DNA of 64,000 nucleotides from Desmodesmus armatus. Its lineage: Eukaryota; Chlorophyta; Chlorophyceae; Sphaeropleales; Scenedesmaceae. Location of the stretch: contig VIIQ02000133.1 in NCBI GenBank assembly GCA_007449985.2, positions 153,908-217,907 of the forward strand. The letters are read 5' to 3'. The position numbers were made by a program, and so were the translations under genes. Positions 1-16,100 of the stretch are shown piece after piece. The notes below the pieces were generated by a model. It had not been told where the DNA came from and searched no databases. It saw only the letters and a list, made by a program, of their open reading frames with translations. Within the stretch, counting starts at the first letter, position 1. Each line of letters opens with the position of its first letter.

Positions 1-60
1 AGCAGCAGCAGCAGCAGCAGCCTGCTGAGCAGCTGCTGAGCTGCTGAGCAGCAGCAGCAA
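1..60. repeat. CAG/CTG microsatellite at left edge
   Basis: The first 60 bases are an AGC/CTG trinucleotide array with GAG interruptions. Similar arrays recur throughout the window in both coding (poly-Gln, poly-Ala) and intronic positions. Confidence 0.8.
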
Positions 61-378
61 GTAGCAAGTGATCATGACCAGTGCAGCCACCAGTGCGCTG
101 CCGCATGCTGCTGTAGCCACGCTGAATTGCAGCAGAGGACCTCCGGAACGGCACACCAACTGCATTGGGTTGGGTCACCTTCTGCAGCATGTTCCGCCAC
201 AAGTCACGCAGCTCACAGACACCCTTGAGATCTCACGCATGCTCATGGCTGGTAGGTAGCTGCAAGGATCGCAGGTCGTTAGTGACACACTCTTCCCAAC
301 TGATTAACAACCTGTAACCCTGAATTCCTGGTGCTTTGTGTTCCTGCTGCATCTTGTGTGTGCATCTTGTGGGTGCAG

Positions 379-2184
379 GTGGACCAAGCCCAAGGAGTGT
401 TCACTGCACAGCTGCTTCAGCAGTTGGAGACAGACATGCTGCTGTGCTTGGCGGTGTTGCAGCTGGCAGCAACCATACCAGGCAACTCCCCTGGGGCCCA
501 AGCAGCACGTGATAGAGCCTGCCAGCTCTGCATGTGCTCTTCTTTACATGATCTGTGGCGTGTGCATGGGCTGCACAAGCTGCCCCGGCCAGCAGCCTAC
601 ACAGGCCCACAGGTAGCATTGCAGCTGCTGCCATCTCCGCTTGAAGCTCAGCAGCCAGCCTCTCCAGTACTGCAGCACCAACAGCAGCAGCAGCAGCAGC
701 AGCAGCTGCCGCACCAGCAGCAGCAGCAGCAGCAGGAGTGGTGTACCCTGGCGCCCACGCCACCTCTGCTGTCAGAGCTGCTGCCGCTGCTGACCCGCAC
801 CTGCCTCACACAGCTGCAGCAGCAGCAGCAGCAGCAGGGGCAGGAGCGGTCGGTCAACATGCGCATTGGGCATCCATTTGCTGTGTTGACACAGTCAGTC
901 CGATGCTGCTTGTCGTGTCTGGCCACCCTGCTGGCGTGCTCCGTGGTGCCAGCCCCGGCTGCAGCAGCGCAGGGGCTGCCAGCAGCAGCAGCTACAGACA
1001 CGACAGCAGCAGACGCAGAAGCAGAAGTGGAACCAGCAGCTGTTGGTGCGTCTGGTCAAGTCTCCTACAGCTGTGTGCTGCATGCCCAAGATGTCCTCAT
1101 GGCACATGCCTGCGCCATCATCAGCACTTTTGAAATGGCGCTACGGTGTGAAGCAGCACGCTGCGACGCAGCAGCTGCCACAGCAACAGTAGCTGGCGGT
1201 GCGGCAGCAGCAGCAGCGGCAGCAGGAGCAGCTGGCGCAGGAAGCCCCCTGGTTGGCTATGCCACGGTTATATTTGGGGCTTGCAGCCACAAGGTGGCAG
1301 GAGTGTACCCACACCATGCATCTCCCTTGGCCTTGTTGGCCGCTGCAGCAGGGCCGGGCTCCCAGGTGCAACAGCAGCTGTACAGTTTGTTCACCACCAT
1401 GGTCAAGCTTAGCGGGTGGGGCAAGGGCAGGCTTGGGGACCATGCACGACTGCAGTACCACGCTGCTGCTGCTTCTGCAGCTGTATCAGTGTTGCAGACT
1501 GCTTTGGGTTTGCATCCACGGCAGCCCCCAGCCGAGGGGAGAGAGGCAGGTTGCAGCAGCAGCAGCAGCAGTGGAGTTGCACTTGCCATGCTGCCAAGTG
1601 TGGTCATCCTGGGCCGTACTTGCATGCATTGGGCAGACTATCTGCAGACGGACCCCACCCTGTCTCGAGGGCAGCAGCAGCAGCTTTACGGCAGTCAGCA
1701 GCAGCAGCAGCAGCAGCAGCAGGGTCTGCTGCAGTTTGAATGGAGGCGGCTTGGATATAATTTGGGAGTCATGAACGAGTGGCTGGCTGCAAGCAGCACA
1801 GGCAAACAGCTAGCAGCTGCTGGCTATGCAGTTGAGCCTGTAGTGCAGCTGTTAGATCATTATTCAGACACTTACCTGACCCAAATTGGCGGCCCATCCA
1901 ACCCAACGGCAGGCATGGAGACTGCCCAGCAGCTGCAAAACATAGGGCTGGCTCTGTGCTCCTTTGCTGCTCCTTGCATGTGCAACAACCCTTGCTGCAC
2001 AAGCATGTTGGGGCTATCAGAAATTGCCGCAGTGTCGGGGCGCAGCTGCATTTGCGCGGGCTGCCTTGTAGCCCGCTATTGTGGGCGCGCGTGTCAGAGG
2101 GCAGCTTGGAAGCGGCACAAGCCCGTGTGTGGGGCGCTCAGCTCGGCTGCTGCTGCTCGCGGTGGTGATGCAGGGGCAAGCTGA
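379..2184 (+). CDS. MYND-type zinc finger protein, 3' exon (5' incomplete)
   Basis: This long open exon is preceded by a good 3' splice site (GGTGCAG, ending at 378) and ends in TGA at 2182-2184. The C-terminus (about 1978-2140) carries a MYND zinc finger: paired cysteines, then CAGC, RYCGRACQ, W, H and a final C, matching the C-x2-C, YC-x3-C, H-x3-C half of the family pattern. The rest is low-complexity Gln/Ala/Leu-rich sequence with poly-Gln runs near 680-735, 820 and 1695. MYND fingers mediate protein-protein contacts, often in chromatin or methyltransferase proteins, but no partner domain is visible here. An upstream exon probably ends at 251 (G|GTAGGT), but its reading frame does not join cleanly, so the 5' part is unresolved and may start left of the window. 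Confidence 0.6.
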   Translation: MDQAQGVFTAQLLQQLETDMLLCLAVLQLAATIPGNSPGAQAARDRACQLCMCSSLHDLWRVHGLHKLPRPAAYTGPQVALQLLPSPLEAQQPASPVLQHQQQQQQQQQLPHQQQQQQQEWCTLAPTPPLLSELLPLLTRTCLTQLQQQQQQQGQERSVNMRIGHPFAVLTQSVRCCLSCLATLLACSVVPAPAAAAQGLPAAAATDTTAADAEAEVEPAAVGASGQVSYSCVLHAQDVLMAHACAIISTFEMALRCEAARCDAAAATATVAGGAAAAAAAAGAAGAGSPLVGYATVIFGACSHKVAGVYPHHASPLALLAAAAGPGSQVQQQLYSLFTTMVKLSGWGKGRLGDHARLQYHAAAASAAVSVLQTALGLHPRQPPAEGREAGCSSSSSSGVALAMLPSVVILGRTCMHWADYLQTDPTLSRGQQQQLYGSQQQQQQQQQGLLQFEWRRLGYNLGVMNEWLAASSTGKQLAAAGYAVEPVVQLLDHYSDTYLTQIGGPSNPTAGMETAQQLQNIGLALCSFAAPCMCNNPCCTSMLGLSEIAAVSGRSCICAGCLVARYCGRACQRAAWKRHKPVCGALSSAAAARGGDAGAS

Positions 2185-2795
2185 GCTGCGGGGTCCTGCC
2201 CTTGCACTGTGCAGTTGCTTTGACAGCCTGAATGATGTGGCACGTGATTGTGCCTGGCTGATAGCGTTGTGTACGTCAACTGCAACCTTTATAGCCTACA
2301 AAGTTGACACAAAGGTGACCTTTGTAGTGCCTTCCGAAGTTTGTAGTGCCTGCGCTGGCTTGGCAGTGCTTGGTAGTGCTGTTGTATTGTGGATGTAGTT
2401 CATCCTGGGTAGAGAATAAACCTTTTGTTGGTCCTCCTATGCATACAAGGATGACCTTGTACGACCTTGTCACCACGCGTTGAGCTGCCTCATGAACGCC
2501 CTCAAACATGAAGGTCTCCCAAAACGCTTCACAACAGGTGCAGGGCCAGATGCTGACAGACACACGCCTGCCACGGTGCTGTATATCGCGTGACCTCTCA
2601 ACACAAACAGGAATCGCAACAGCTAGTCCTTGCCAGCATACATGGCCCTCAAAAACAGTCACAGTGACAGTGACAGTAATTGGCTCAGCAAAAGCTGACC
2701 AGCCAACAAGGGAGCCAGAGGCTCAAAGGGGACCAAGAAAGAAACCAGGCACCTCTAGCGGATTTATGTTGTTGCTGTTGCCTCTTCAGCACGCC
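2185..2795. other. Intergenic, convergent 3' regions
   Basis: This is the space between the 3' ends of the MYND gene (+) and the dehydrogenase gene (-). It holds short direct repeats of a TTTGTAGTGCC-like word (2315-2395). I see no convincing gene or canonical TGTAA signal. Confidence 0.5.
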
Positions 2796-5700
2796 CTACA
2801 GGTTGAACATGACCTTCACTGCATGGGGCTGTGAGGCCATTGCAAAGCCATCCGCCACCCCTGGGCCGTCAAATGCGTATCTGTGTGTGATGAGGGGCTG
2901 GACGTCCACACGCTTGCTGGACAGCAGGCTGAGGCACAGGAGGTACGTATTGCAGTACCTGCAGACAGGCAGCAGCACAGGCCAAGGTACGCATGCGTAG
3001 GAATGCTCAATTTCCTTGTGTGAAGGGCAGTATACTGCTGCGTAGCCTGATGGCACGCACTACTTACTGATGCTGCGCATCACAACGCGCGTCTGCTAGA
3101 GCGTATGTGTTTGAAGCTTGCTGGCCAATGGCCTGAGCATCTCTGGGTACAGCAGCAAGTCACAGTGATGCTGGTTAGCGCATCAGGCAGCCAGGTAAGG
3201 ATGTCCTCCAAATGTCCTGCGTTCCACCTCTATACCACACCCCCCGCTACGGACGCTGCCTTACCATAGTGCACCCGTGCTGTAGACTGCACGTGGACCC
3301 TCCAAGCCTCCCCTCACTACAATTGTTGCAACCCGGAAAAGATGCAGCTTCAGCCCCTCCCCTCCTTCCCCTTCCTTCCCCCCAGCTCACCACCCCCTTC
3401 CATCAGCACAAAACACAAAGCATCACCCACTGAAACCCTCCCATCGCCCCCAAACCCAATTCCTCCCTCACCTAAAGCTCCCCAGCAAATCCACCTCCTT
3501 GACCGTAAGCAGCGTGGCTGGTATGACCATCTGCTCCTGACCCATGCCTCCCTCCCGGTCCATCAGCACAAAACATAAAGGATACACACGCACTAAAACC
3601 CTTCCTGCTCACCCCCAAACCCTCTCCAACCCTTACCTAAAGCTCCCCAGCAGATCCACCTCCTTGACCGTAAGCAGGGTGGCTGGTATAGCCATCTGCT
3701 CCTGACCCATACCCACAAGCACAACCCTACCCCCTGGAGCCACAACCTTAAGCCCTGTCTCCAGCGTCTGCTGAAACCCAGCACAGTCAATAACAACCTC
3801 CGGCTCCGCTCCCCCGAAGCACTGCTGCCGCAGGCTTGCGGCTACTTCTGCAGGACCGGCAGTAGGGCTTATGAGCAGTGGCTGAACCCTAGGGCAGTGC
3901 TGGGAGGCAAACCCTAGCTTGGTACTGCTGATGTCTGTTAGGGCGATGCAGTCGGCGCCGAAGGCTGCTGCTACGATGGCTGTGATGAGGCCGATAGGGC
4001 CTGCACCTAGGATGGCGACCTTCTTGCCAGGCTGCACCCCAGCACGCCTGCAGGAGGCAGGCGGGACAGTAGGCGGGACAGTAAGCGGGACAGTGGGCAG
4101 GATATTGAGTGAACAGGACAGTAGGTGGGATAGTGTGTGGGATAGTGAGTGCGACAGTGGCGGGACGGTGGGCGGGATATTGAGTGGGACAGGAGGCTGG
4201 ACAGGAGGCGGGATAGTGGGCGGGACAGCAGGCGGGACAGTAGATCAAGACAGCAGGGCCGCCATGATGGCTAGTAGCATTGAGAGCAGGCGCTATCAGA
4301 ATTCTGATGGCAAACAATCACAGGTTTTTTGTGCTCAACACAGATGGCCAGCTGAGCGAGCTCGTCAAAAGAGTGACTCGCATGGATATGCTAGCTACAC
4401 ATGTGTCCTCATGCCCAACATACGGAGCCCCCCACCTGCATGCATGTATGCCCACAGACAATGGCTCGCACATTGCTCCCTCCTCAAGAGTGACCCCCTC
4501 TGGCAACTTGTAGCACATCTCCGCAGGGTGGTCCACATACGTCGCCAGGGAGCCGTGCACCGGCGGTGTTGCAAAGAACTGAATGTCAGGGTCTAGATTG
4601 TAGCGCCCCTCACGTGCTGCACTGCAATGCCAGCAGGGGACTCCTGGCTCCAGGGCAACTGCATCACCTGGGCGCAGGCCCTGTACACCTTCACCAACCT
4701 GGAGAGGGGACACGAGCGAGAGGGGAAGGAAGATGCATGACGGGTGCAGGGCAAACAGCAGTGTGTGTTAAACACATGAGTTACAACCATGAAGTGCATG
4801 TCATGACGACAGGCTTAAACAGTGCGTTCCGACACACACATGTGTGTGTGTGTGTGTGTGTGTGGTGGGGGGGGGGGGCAGGGGTGCGCAACATTGGGAG
4901 TGTTGCAAAAAAAATTGTATGTCAGGGTCTAGGTTGTAGCGGCCCTCACGTGCTGCGCTGCAGTGCCAGCAGTGGACTCCTGGCTCCAGGGCAACTGCAT
5001 CACCTGGGCGCAGGCCCTGTACACCTTCACCAACCTGCAAAACAGGACACGGGAGGGAACGGCAGGCAATGTGTGACATGCAGCAGCAGAGGCAAGGGCA
5101 AGCAAGCTGAGGCCCTGTACACCTTTACCAAGCTGGAGACAGAGCGCAAGATACAAGGGACAGGGGGGTGAGCGATGGACACAGGGCAGCAAGCAGGGGC
5201 CAGGGTGTGAGCGAGGGACAACAGTGGGAAGCAGGCGGTGGCGAATGCATGCAGCAGCACGAGCAGGAGCAAACAAGCCACCATATGCAGCCTGCATTCC
5301 AGCATGCCCTTTCATGTGAATGCAAACACCTGATTCGCAAAGCAGCTGCAGCTCTCCTGCACAGTGTGCATGAGTGCTGCTGCCCGAAAGCCGGCACACC
5401 CCTTCCAAAGTCCATGTCAACAACTCCAACATGCAGACCAGCGCATGTACTGCTGATGCTGGCGACAATTACCATGCAATAACAATGAGCACGATGGCCC
5501 GCGCTGCCTGCCAAGCCCCTGCCTCTCCCCTCCGCCCCCCCCCCCCCTGCCCAGGTCCCCCTCCCCCCCCCCCCTCACCTCTGCCACCACCCCTGCTGAC
5601 TCATGGCCGATGACCATGGGGGCGTTGACCACAAAGTCGCCGATGCGGCCTTGCTTGAGGTAGTGCACATCAGAGCCGCAGATGCCCACAGCCTTCATCG

Positions 5701-6258
5701 CCACACGCACCTGGGGTGGCACACATGCGCACATCACACAACCCCACACACTTTGGAACTATGCATGGTTGATGCATTGGCTGGATGCACTTCCTGTGTC
5801 TACACACAGCACACATTGGCGGTGGTTCGCATGCTGCTTGCGTCCATGCTGCTGCTGAAATGACACGGGGGGTAGCGACATACCACGCTGCTGGCAACCC
5901 AGTGGGGTGTGGTACACAGCTGTGGCCCATTCTCAGCATAATGCATGCGCGGCTGACCTGGGACGCAGGCATAATCAGCTGGGCCAGCGTAGTGTCTAAC
6001 CATGTTGCAGCGCCCTGGCACACTGAGTCAGGTGATTGAGGTGTCGCAATGAACATGCAGGGCCCAGCATTTGGGCGTGTGATGTGTGATGAGAGGCGCC
6101 GTGCCAGTTTATTGGCACGGCGCCTCTAGCGAACCACAGATGGCACTCACATGTCCCGGCGCGACCTGCTTTGCTATGGGGAAGTCCTCCACTCGCAGGT
6201 CATTTATGCCATGCAGCACAGCTGCTTTGTTGGGTGCCTCTGCACTGCAGGAGGCCAT
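2796..6258 (-). CDS. Sorbitol dehydrogenase-type zinc/NAD medium-chain dehydrogenase
   Basis: Five exons: 6258-6151, 5710-5579, 4698-4436, 4047-3637 and 2958-2796. They sum to 1,077 nt (358 aa plus stop), the usual length of polyol (sorbitol/L-iditol) dehydrogenases, which oxidise sugar alcohols to ketoses with NAD+ in the cytosol. The protein starts [11 protein letters not shown]. Catalytic-zinc residues are C47 (GICGSD) and H72/E73 (GHES). The Rossmann motif GAGPIGL is followed by TDIS, whose acidic residue is typical of NAD preference. The C-terminus has the family segment [10 protein letters not shown]. Plant homologues carry four structural-zinc cysteines; here only the first two remain (CWHC) and the next two are Ala and Asp. 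Introns 2 and 4 contain partial exon copies. Exact substrate is inferred from family. Confidence 0.92.
3402..3560 (-). repeat. Partial tandem copy of dehydrogenase exon 4 donor edge
   Basis: About 160 bp in intron 4 repeats the adjacent 3560-3715 block. It includes the last 24 codons or so of exon 4 ([22 protein letters not shown], one substitution) and its GT donor. The copy lacks a 3' splice site of its own in frame, so it is taken as a non-coding duplicate. Confidence 0.85.
4055..4255. repeat. GCGGGACAGTA-type minisatellite in intron 3
   Basis: Degenerate direct repeats of a word near GCGGGACAGTGG, with variants GGGATAGT and GGGATATTGAGTG, fill about 200 bp of dehydrogenase intron 3. Confidence 0.8.
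4905..5144 (-). repeat. Two partial copies of dehydrogenase exon 3 in intron 2
   Basis: The segment 5040-4905 repeats the first ~125 bp of exon 3, including its CAG acceptor, at high identity (encoding [14 protein letters not shown]). It breaks off after the DPDIQFF codons into unrelated sequence. A shorter third copy of only the first ~35 bp (with acceptor) lies at 5144-5110. Neither has a matching donor, so both look like decaying tandem duplicates. Confidence 0.88.
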
Positions 6259-7430
6259 CAGTGTACAAGCCTTTTGTGACGGAATGTTGTGTCACACAAC
6301 AATTTTGAGAATTGCTTGTGCAATGCAGTCGAACTGATTGAAGTGAGCTGAAATTTGGAATGTGATCTGTTGTCCAAAGACGCTCAGTTCGCCTGAATCC
6401 GGCGCTGCTCTTTGATCAAGTGCATTGCACTGTTACTGTCACAACAGGACGCTGTGGACCGTCCCCCCTGCTGTTCGAGGAGTTGTCACCCTGATGACTA
6501 ATCAGTGACAAAGCTGACTGCAAAGCTTGTTGAGGGCAGAACAATTGCAAGTGCCAACGTGGGAGTGGTGACAGTGCGGTACAATCCCGAGGGATGCACC
6601 TGCTCACTGTGGAAAACACAGCATAAACCCAGAGGCCAGACTCTGAGAGTGTTGTGAAGCAATTGGACCTAGTGGGGTGGCAGGGAGCCTCATCCACCTG
6701 CTGCTTCAACACTGCTACATCATTCATAAAGCCGCAAACTTGGCAGTCAACAAGTGAAACAAAGTGCAGGATCGCCCTTGGGTCTGAAAGCGGCCAGGCT
6801 GGCACACACGGTGCATGACATTTTACTGGCAATGACATCAAGATGCGGACACCAGCTGCAGCTTCAAGTAATCCTGTGACTATCTAGTCAACACACAGGC
6901 CTCACACAGCAGCAACAAGACGCTGTTTGTGTGTAGTTGCTAGCTGGTGCTTGCAAGCAATTGCCAGCCTGTCCTGGCAAGGAGAACGCACAACTTTGCA
7001 GACTAGCACAAGCAGATGGAGCAGAAGTGCAGATGGAGGTGAAAGTAGCCTTGAGTTGTTTCAAGCCCTGCTTGCAAGCCCTGTGCCACACAAGTAGCAG
7101 GCACAAAAACAGGGCACCAAGATGCTTGCTTTCAAGTCAGCAATACAGCTAGTGGGTGTCCACTGTGTCTGGTCAGAGGCCCATATAGCTTGAACTACTT
7201 GCAAATGCAGACGCATTCTTCTGCTCCAGCAAATGTGCTGCAACAGCAGCCAAACCCTCGCGTCTTACACCGCGGGCGGCGAAACCATAGGCCGGTGCGT
7301 GGCTCTCCATCACCCTCTTTAGCCGGGCAAAATAGGTCTGGTGCGTTCTAACCGGCTGTCTTGGCCTGGTAATCGTTGTGGCAAGTTGAGAGTGGCCATC
7401 CCGGGGGCACTTTTCTAAGAGCTCGGAAGG
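6259..7430. promoter_or_regulatory. Divergent promoter region, dehydrogenase / RPS9
   Basis: About 1.17 kb lies between two divergent start codons (6258 on minus, 7431 on plus) and must contain both promoters. A telo-box-like AAACCCT word sits near 7253; such words are common upstream of plant ribosomal protein genes. No clear TATA box was recognised. The minus-strand open frame 7454-7173 overlaps the RPS9 start and is treated as chance. Confidence 0.5.
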
Positions 7431-11424
<3,994 letters not shown>

Positions 11425-11622
11425 AGCAGCTGCCCTCAGGTGCCACCGGGTGTTGCTGCTGCAGCAGACGCTGGAGCGCCGGGACAGCAGCACTCGTGTG
11501 GTTGCAGCTGGGCCTGCCTGGGACTGTCTTCAGCTTGGTTGCTGTGTGCAGTGGGGCGGGTGCTGCTGTGGGCTCACCAAGCATGGTAGCAGGCGCGGTT
11601 AGCGTCCTGTGTGTGCCCCTCG

Positions 11623-11627
11623 TGTAA
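11623..11627 (+). terminator. TGTAA poly(A) signal of RPS9
   Basis: TGTAA lies about 200 bp after the RPS9 stop codon. TGTAA is the standard chlorophyte polyadenylation signal, and the distance is typical. Confidence 0.6.
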
Positions 11628-12370
11628 GACCATGCATCACGGTCACGATGGATGCAATACAAACACAGGCAGCTACGTCTGTGGTTAGACTCCCCTCAAA
11701 TGCCTTAGCAAGGCTCACGGTTGCAGTGTCTGACAGTAGCAGCTGATTGGGCTAGCAGTGACCTTGAACGAGCTGCAGTAGCAGAACGAGCTGCAGTAGT
11801 AACTGGCATGAAACAGTGGAGGGTGCTGTGGGCTTAGAACGAGCAGAAGGCTGCCGAAGGCAACTTGTATCAGCGGCGCGAAGCATCCTTGTCGCCTTGG
11901 CAGAAACTTGTGGAACATCAGGGTCAGCACAACAGTACTGTTGGGACAAGTCCCATGCTTCAAGCGTTCTTGTCAGGCCATGGCACTGGATGAGCCAGCT
12001 GTTCAGGTTTCGCTTGGAATATTACCCTGTAGTTGACATTGTCTGCCAGGCTGGCAATACCAAGCACATCACAATACTACTGCTCAGGACGGCAGGGAAC
12101 GACCTTGATAGTAGGAAGATGAAGACGTTGTAATAGTGAACAGTGCACAAAGTTCATCTCCCGTTGGGACTGGATCAGTCCAATGTTGTTAGTTTAGTCA
12201 ACACCCCCTTTTCAACAGCACAGGGCCAGAACCATGAAGCAAAAACGTTTGTTGCTCATCGACTCCGTGTTCGATGCACTCAACATCGGTGCTGCGTTGT
12301 GTCACTCGCCTGGATGGATCTTGACAGCAGTCTGCACAGCACTTGACACTTGTATGTGCTGATCATCAGC
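11628..12370. other. Intergenic, presumed promoter of the glycosyltransferase
   Basis: About 740 bp with no recognisable gene. Open frames here (for example 11816-12133 +) have no family resemblance and no splice support. The region should hold the promoter and 5' UTR of the following gene. Confidence 0.5.
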
Positions 12371-13095
12371 ATGCGGCGATCTTTTGCATCCATTGCACCC
12401 AGTGGGTTATTCAGATCCCGTGCATCCAAATCGGGCACCCCCAGGCTCTCCCATTCCCGAATTCAGCAGCTGCTGGTTGTGCTGCTGCTGCTGACGGTGG
12501 CGACAGTGGTCTTCATTGTTCATGGCAGCGGGCATGCCTGGCCAAGTTTGCAAGCCATTCATGTGCCGCATGGCAGCCTCATGCCGCACCATGCAGCACC
12601 AGCAGCAAGTAGCACAGCCAAGCAGCCGCAGACCCTTCGAAAGTTCACTGGCGATTTGGAGTTTCCCATTTGGTGGCATGCACCCTTCATTGCGCAGTCA
12701 GGTATGCGTGGATGAGGTAGTCATTCAGTGATAATGAATGTGATTGTCAGTGAGCGTCCCTGTACACTGACCAGCAAAGCAGTTGCCCAACTGCAAGCAT
12801 TCATTGTTGTATCTTCAGGTATCTTCAGGTGCAGCGGGTTGCATGCAGCTCAATCCCACTAAGGTGGCTGCACAAAATGTGCATTGCCTACACAATCCCT
12901 CAGGGCTCTTTGATGCGTTAGCAGCAGTTGTAAGCACCATGGACGCTGCTGTTACTTTCGTGCTTCCTGCTGTGCACAGGTTTGGGCACGGAGGCATTGT
13001 CAATCATCGAGGCACTCATCTCAAGCAAACAGTTGGCCGCTGAAGGTGCGGCCCAGTGGTTGGTCCAAAGCAGTGCTAGCATTACGGCGCTCTTT

Positions 13096-13153
<58 letters not shown>

Positions 13154-16100
13154 CCTGTTGATCAAGAACGGCTGCTGAGGTGGAGAAACAACTCATCCTG
13201 AGGGGGCTGGCCTTGAGGGGGGACTTGCAGCTCAAAGGGACGCCCTGCTGTCTTGTGCTGTGCTGTGCCGTGCCATGCCGTGCCATGCCGTGCTGTGCAC
13301 CACAGATATCTACATCACACACTCGGGTGACACGTTCGACCACGCTATCCTGAAGTCCCTGAGCCCCTCATCTCGTAACTTACTGGCACGCAGGCAGCAC
13401 CCGCAGCAGGTGTGCAGGGGTCTTGTAGGCGTACACCCAGCGCTTGTCCTAGCAAATGCAGTTTGGTTGCCTGTGGGCAGTGCTGAGTCTGCACATATGA
13501 TTGAATTTGGCAGGCAGCACCCGCAGCAGGTGTGCAGAGAGGGTCCATGCCTGCATCTGTTTGTGTTCGCTGGCAATGCTGCACGTCGCTGGGCGCAGTA
13601 TTGGGTCCATGCAGACAGCCATTTTTGCAAAGGGGGTGACTTGCATAGTGGGCATGCACAGTTTCCCAAGCTCACTTGCTATCCTCAATGGATGTTGGGG
13701 TGTTGGTAGAGCTGCAGTGGTCTTGCAGCTGTCGTGTTGCTACAGCCCAAGGTTTCTCTGCCAATCATGCCCGTGCTGACCCGTGGAAAGCTTCACTTCA
13801 CCCAGCCAATGTAGCTGCTGCTAATTCTGCTGCAACAACAACTGCTGCAACAACCACTGCTGCTGCACCTGCACCCGCCCACCAGGTTGCTGATGAATGG
13901 ATAGACCAGCTGTTTCCCAGTCAGAAGAAGGTCCAGCTGCAGCGCCTGGCAGACTGGAAGGACACACGCAAGGCCATTGCAGTATGCCACAACTGGTGAG
14001 TGGGCCAGTGAATGGCAACGTATGGTGTTGGTTTCAAGGGGCAGCTTTTGAGGACACAAGGACGTGCAGCAGCAGTAGGGACTGACAGGGAAGCTCGGGC
14101 AAGGGGGTGAGCTGCCACTGAGGGCTTGTGCAAATCATGAACTAGTCAAATGGCTATGATGAGGCTTACCCAGCACCACTCTGCTGCAGCACTCTTCTTG
14201 TTAGTGTCCAGAAGGCACCAGGCAGCGACTTTGCTGATGGTTTTGAGCTCACCCACCCCGCTGCCCGACCCACCCTCTCTCCCCTTTGCCTCCTGTCACC
14301 AGGTTTGACTGCTGGCGTAAGCCTGGGGAGATCCCATCCAACATACCTGGCTGTCCCTGCCCCCTGGGGCTAGACAAGGTAACAGGGGATGCCTAGTCTG
14401 CAGCAGCATCCAGCCGTTCCTTGGCACCCAAGCTTTATAAATTTGCTGCCTCCGAGGATTACGCGGTCTTTGGATTGTGCAGCTAGCTTTTGTCTGATCA
14501 CTGGGCCCTGGCCTTGTTGTATTTGACATTGCTGTGCTGTCATGTGGGATTGTGGATGCTTTGCAGACGGCCTACAGTATTGCCCGGACTATGTTTGAGA
14601 CTGCAGGCTTGCCGGCCCATCTGGCGGAGCATGTCAAGGTGAGACAGGGTGTGTACATGTTGTGCCGCGCAGTGCGCGTGAGGTTTGGTGTTGGTGAGGG
14701 TGTGAGCGTGGGAGTGAGTGAGTGTGCGTGACAGTGAGTGAGTGAGCGAGTGAGAGAGCGAGTGAGAGAGCGAGGCAGGGAGTGCTCCAGCTGCTGCTGC
14801 GCTGTGTGCTTGCTGCAGGCTATGGATGAGGTGTGGGTACCAACTCAGTTCAACAAGGACTCTTTTGCAGCAGCAGGTACGTGGGCCGGGTAACTTGCCA
14901 GTGTTTGAGCACCTGTACATGGATGTGGTCCTGGGTGTGTATTTACGCAGCCTCTCTGCAGCAGCAGCTCGCACATCGTCCTTTAGAGGGACAATGCATT
15001 CATACGGTTGCCCAACGTTCTGATCTCTGGCACCAATGCAGGCTGTAAGCGCACTGTGGCAGTCTCTAACATCATAGGATGGGGCAGTCTGGCCTGTGTC
15101 AGCCGCGCATGCAAATACGGTCAACCCCAAATGGGCAGAGTGCCGCAGAGTAGTCCCTAGCGGCGAGAGCAACCACGTAACCAACCCCCTTTCCCGTAAT
15201 GCTACACAAATCAGGATGTGTGATCTAATGCATGGGACTGGGCAGTGCTGCAGGTAGATGCAGATGCTACCATGGTGCAGCGGCCCCCTTTGCTTCCTGA
15301 GAGGATAGTGTGTGTTTTACTGCTGCAGGTGTGGATCCGGACAAGATCCGGATCGTTCCTGAAGGCATTGACACCACTTTCTGGGACCCTGCCAAGCACA
15401 AACCCATAAATATATCTAAGCTTGACCTGCTTCAAGCTACCGGCCCCACTGCGCGCCCCAATGCGCGGCTACCAAACAGCAAGGGGCCCTCCTCATTGGA
15501 TGGGACCCAGCCAGCGAGCAACAAGCCGTACATATTCCTGTCTGTGTTCAAGTGGGAGGCGCGAAAGGGATGGAAGGATCTGGTCAGAGGGTTTTGCGAT
15601 GCGTTCAAACCTACAGACAACGTAGTGCTGTGGATACTCACCAAGCCCTTCTTGGAAAGCGGGGAGGTGAGTGCATCTGGCTGGGGGTTGTGTCATCTGC
15701 TGCAGCTGCCAGGATTGACTAAGGGAGATCGGCTGTTGCTGGGTCAGGGAAAACAACAAAAAACCTAAAAAGCCTTAACCCTAAACCCTTGCCTGGACTA
15801 TACTACTTCCAGCAGCTGTGCAGAGGCGTCGACGGTGTGGCATTTGGCAAAGCGCAGGCCAAGGGTACCTGCCAGGCTGTTAGTAGATGTCAGTAACATC
15901 ATACTGGAGTCTGGTGGGCGAATAGTTGCTCGCAGACCAACACACATGGTGTCACACGTGTGCACTGCACTGCCGCCGCTGCCGTTACTGCTGCCGTTAT
16001 CGCTCATTGCTGACAGGACTTTGACGAGAAGGTGCGAGACTACGCGGCAAAGCACTACAAATTCGAGCCCGAACAAGTCGAATCGCGGCTCCCGCGCATT

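Noticed and set aside
13095..13147. Poly-Ala coding tract in the glycosyltransferase
   Set aside because: The (GCA)n run is open in frame, but phase and homology put the donor at 13046 (GAAG|GTGCGG), so the tract is intronic.
15774..15790. CCTTAACCCTAAACCCTT telomere-like word in a glycosyltransferase intron
   Set aside because: Barely two repeat units; too short to distinguish from chance in a genome with many such words.
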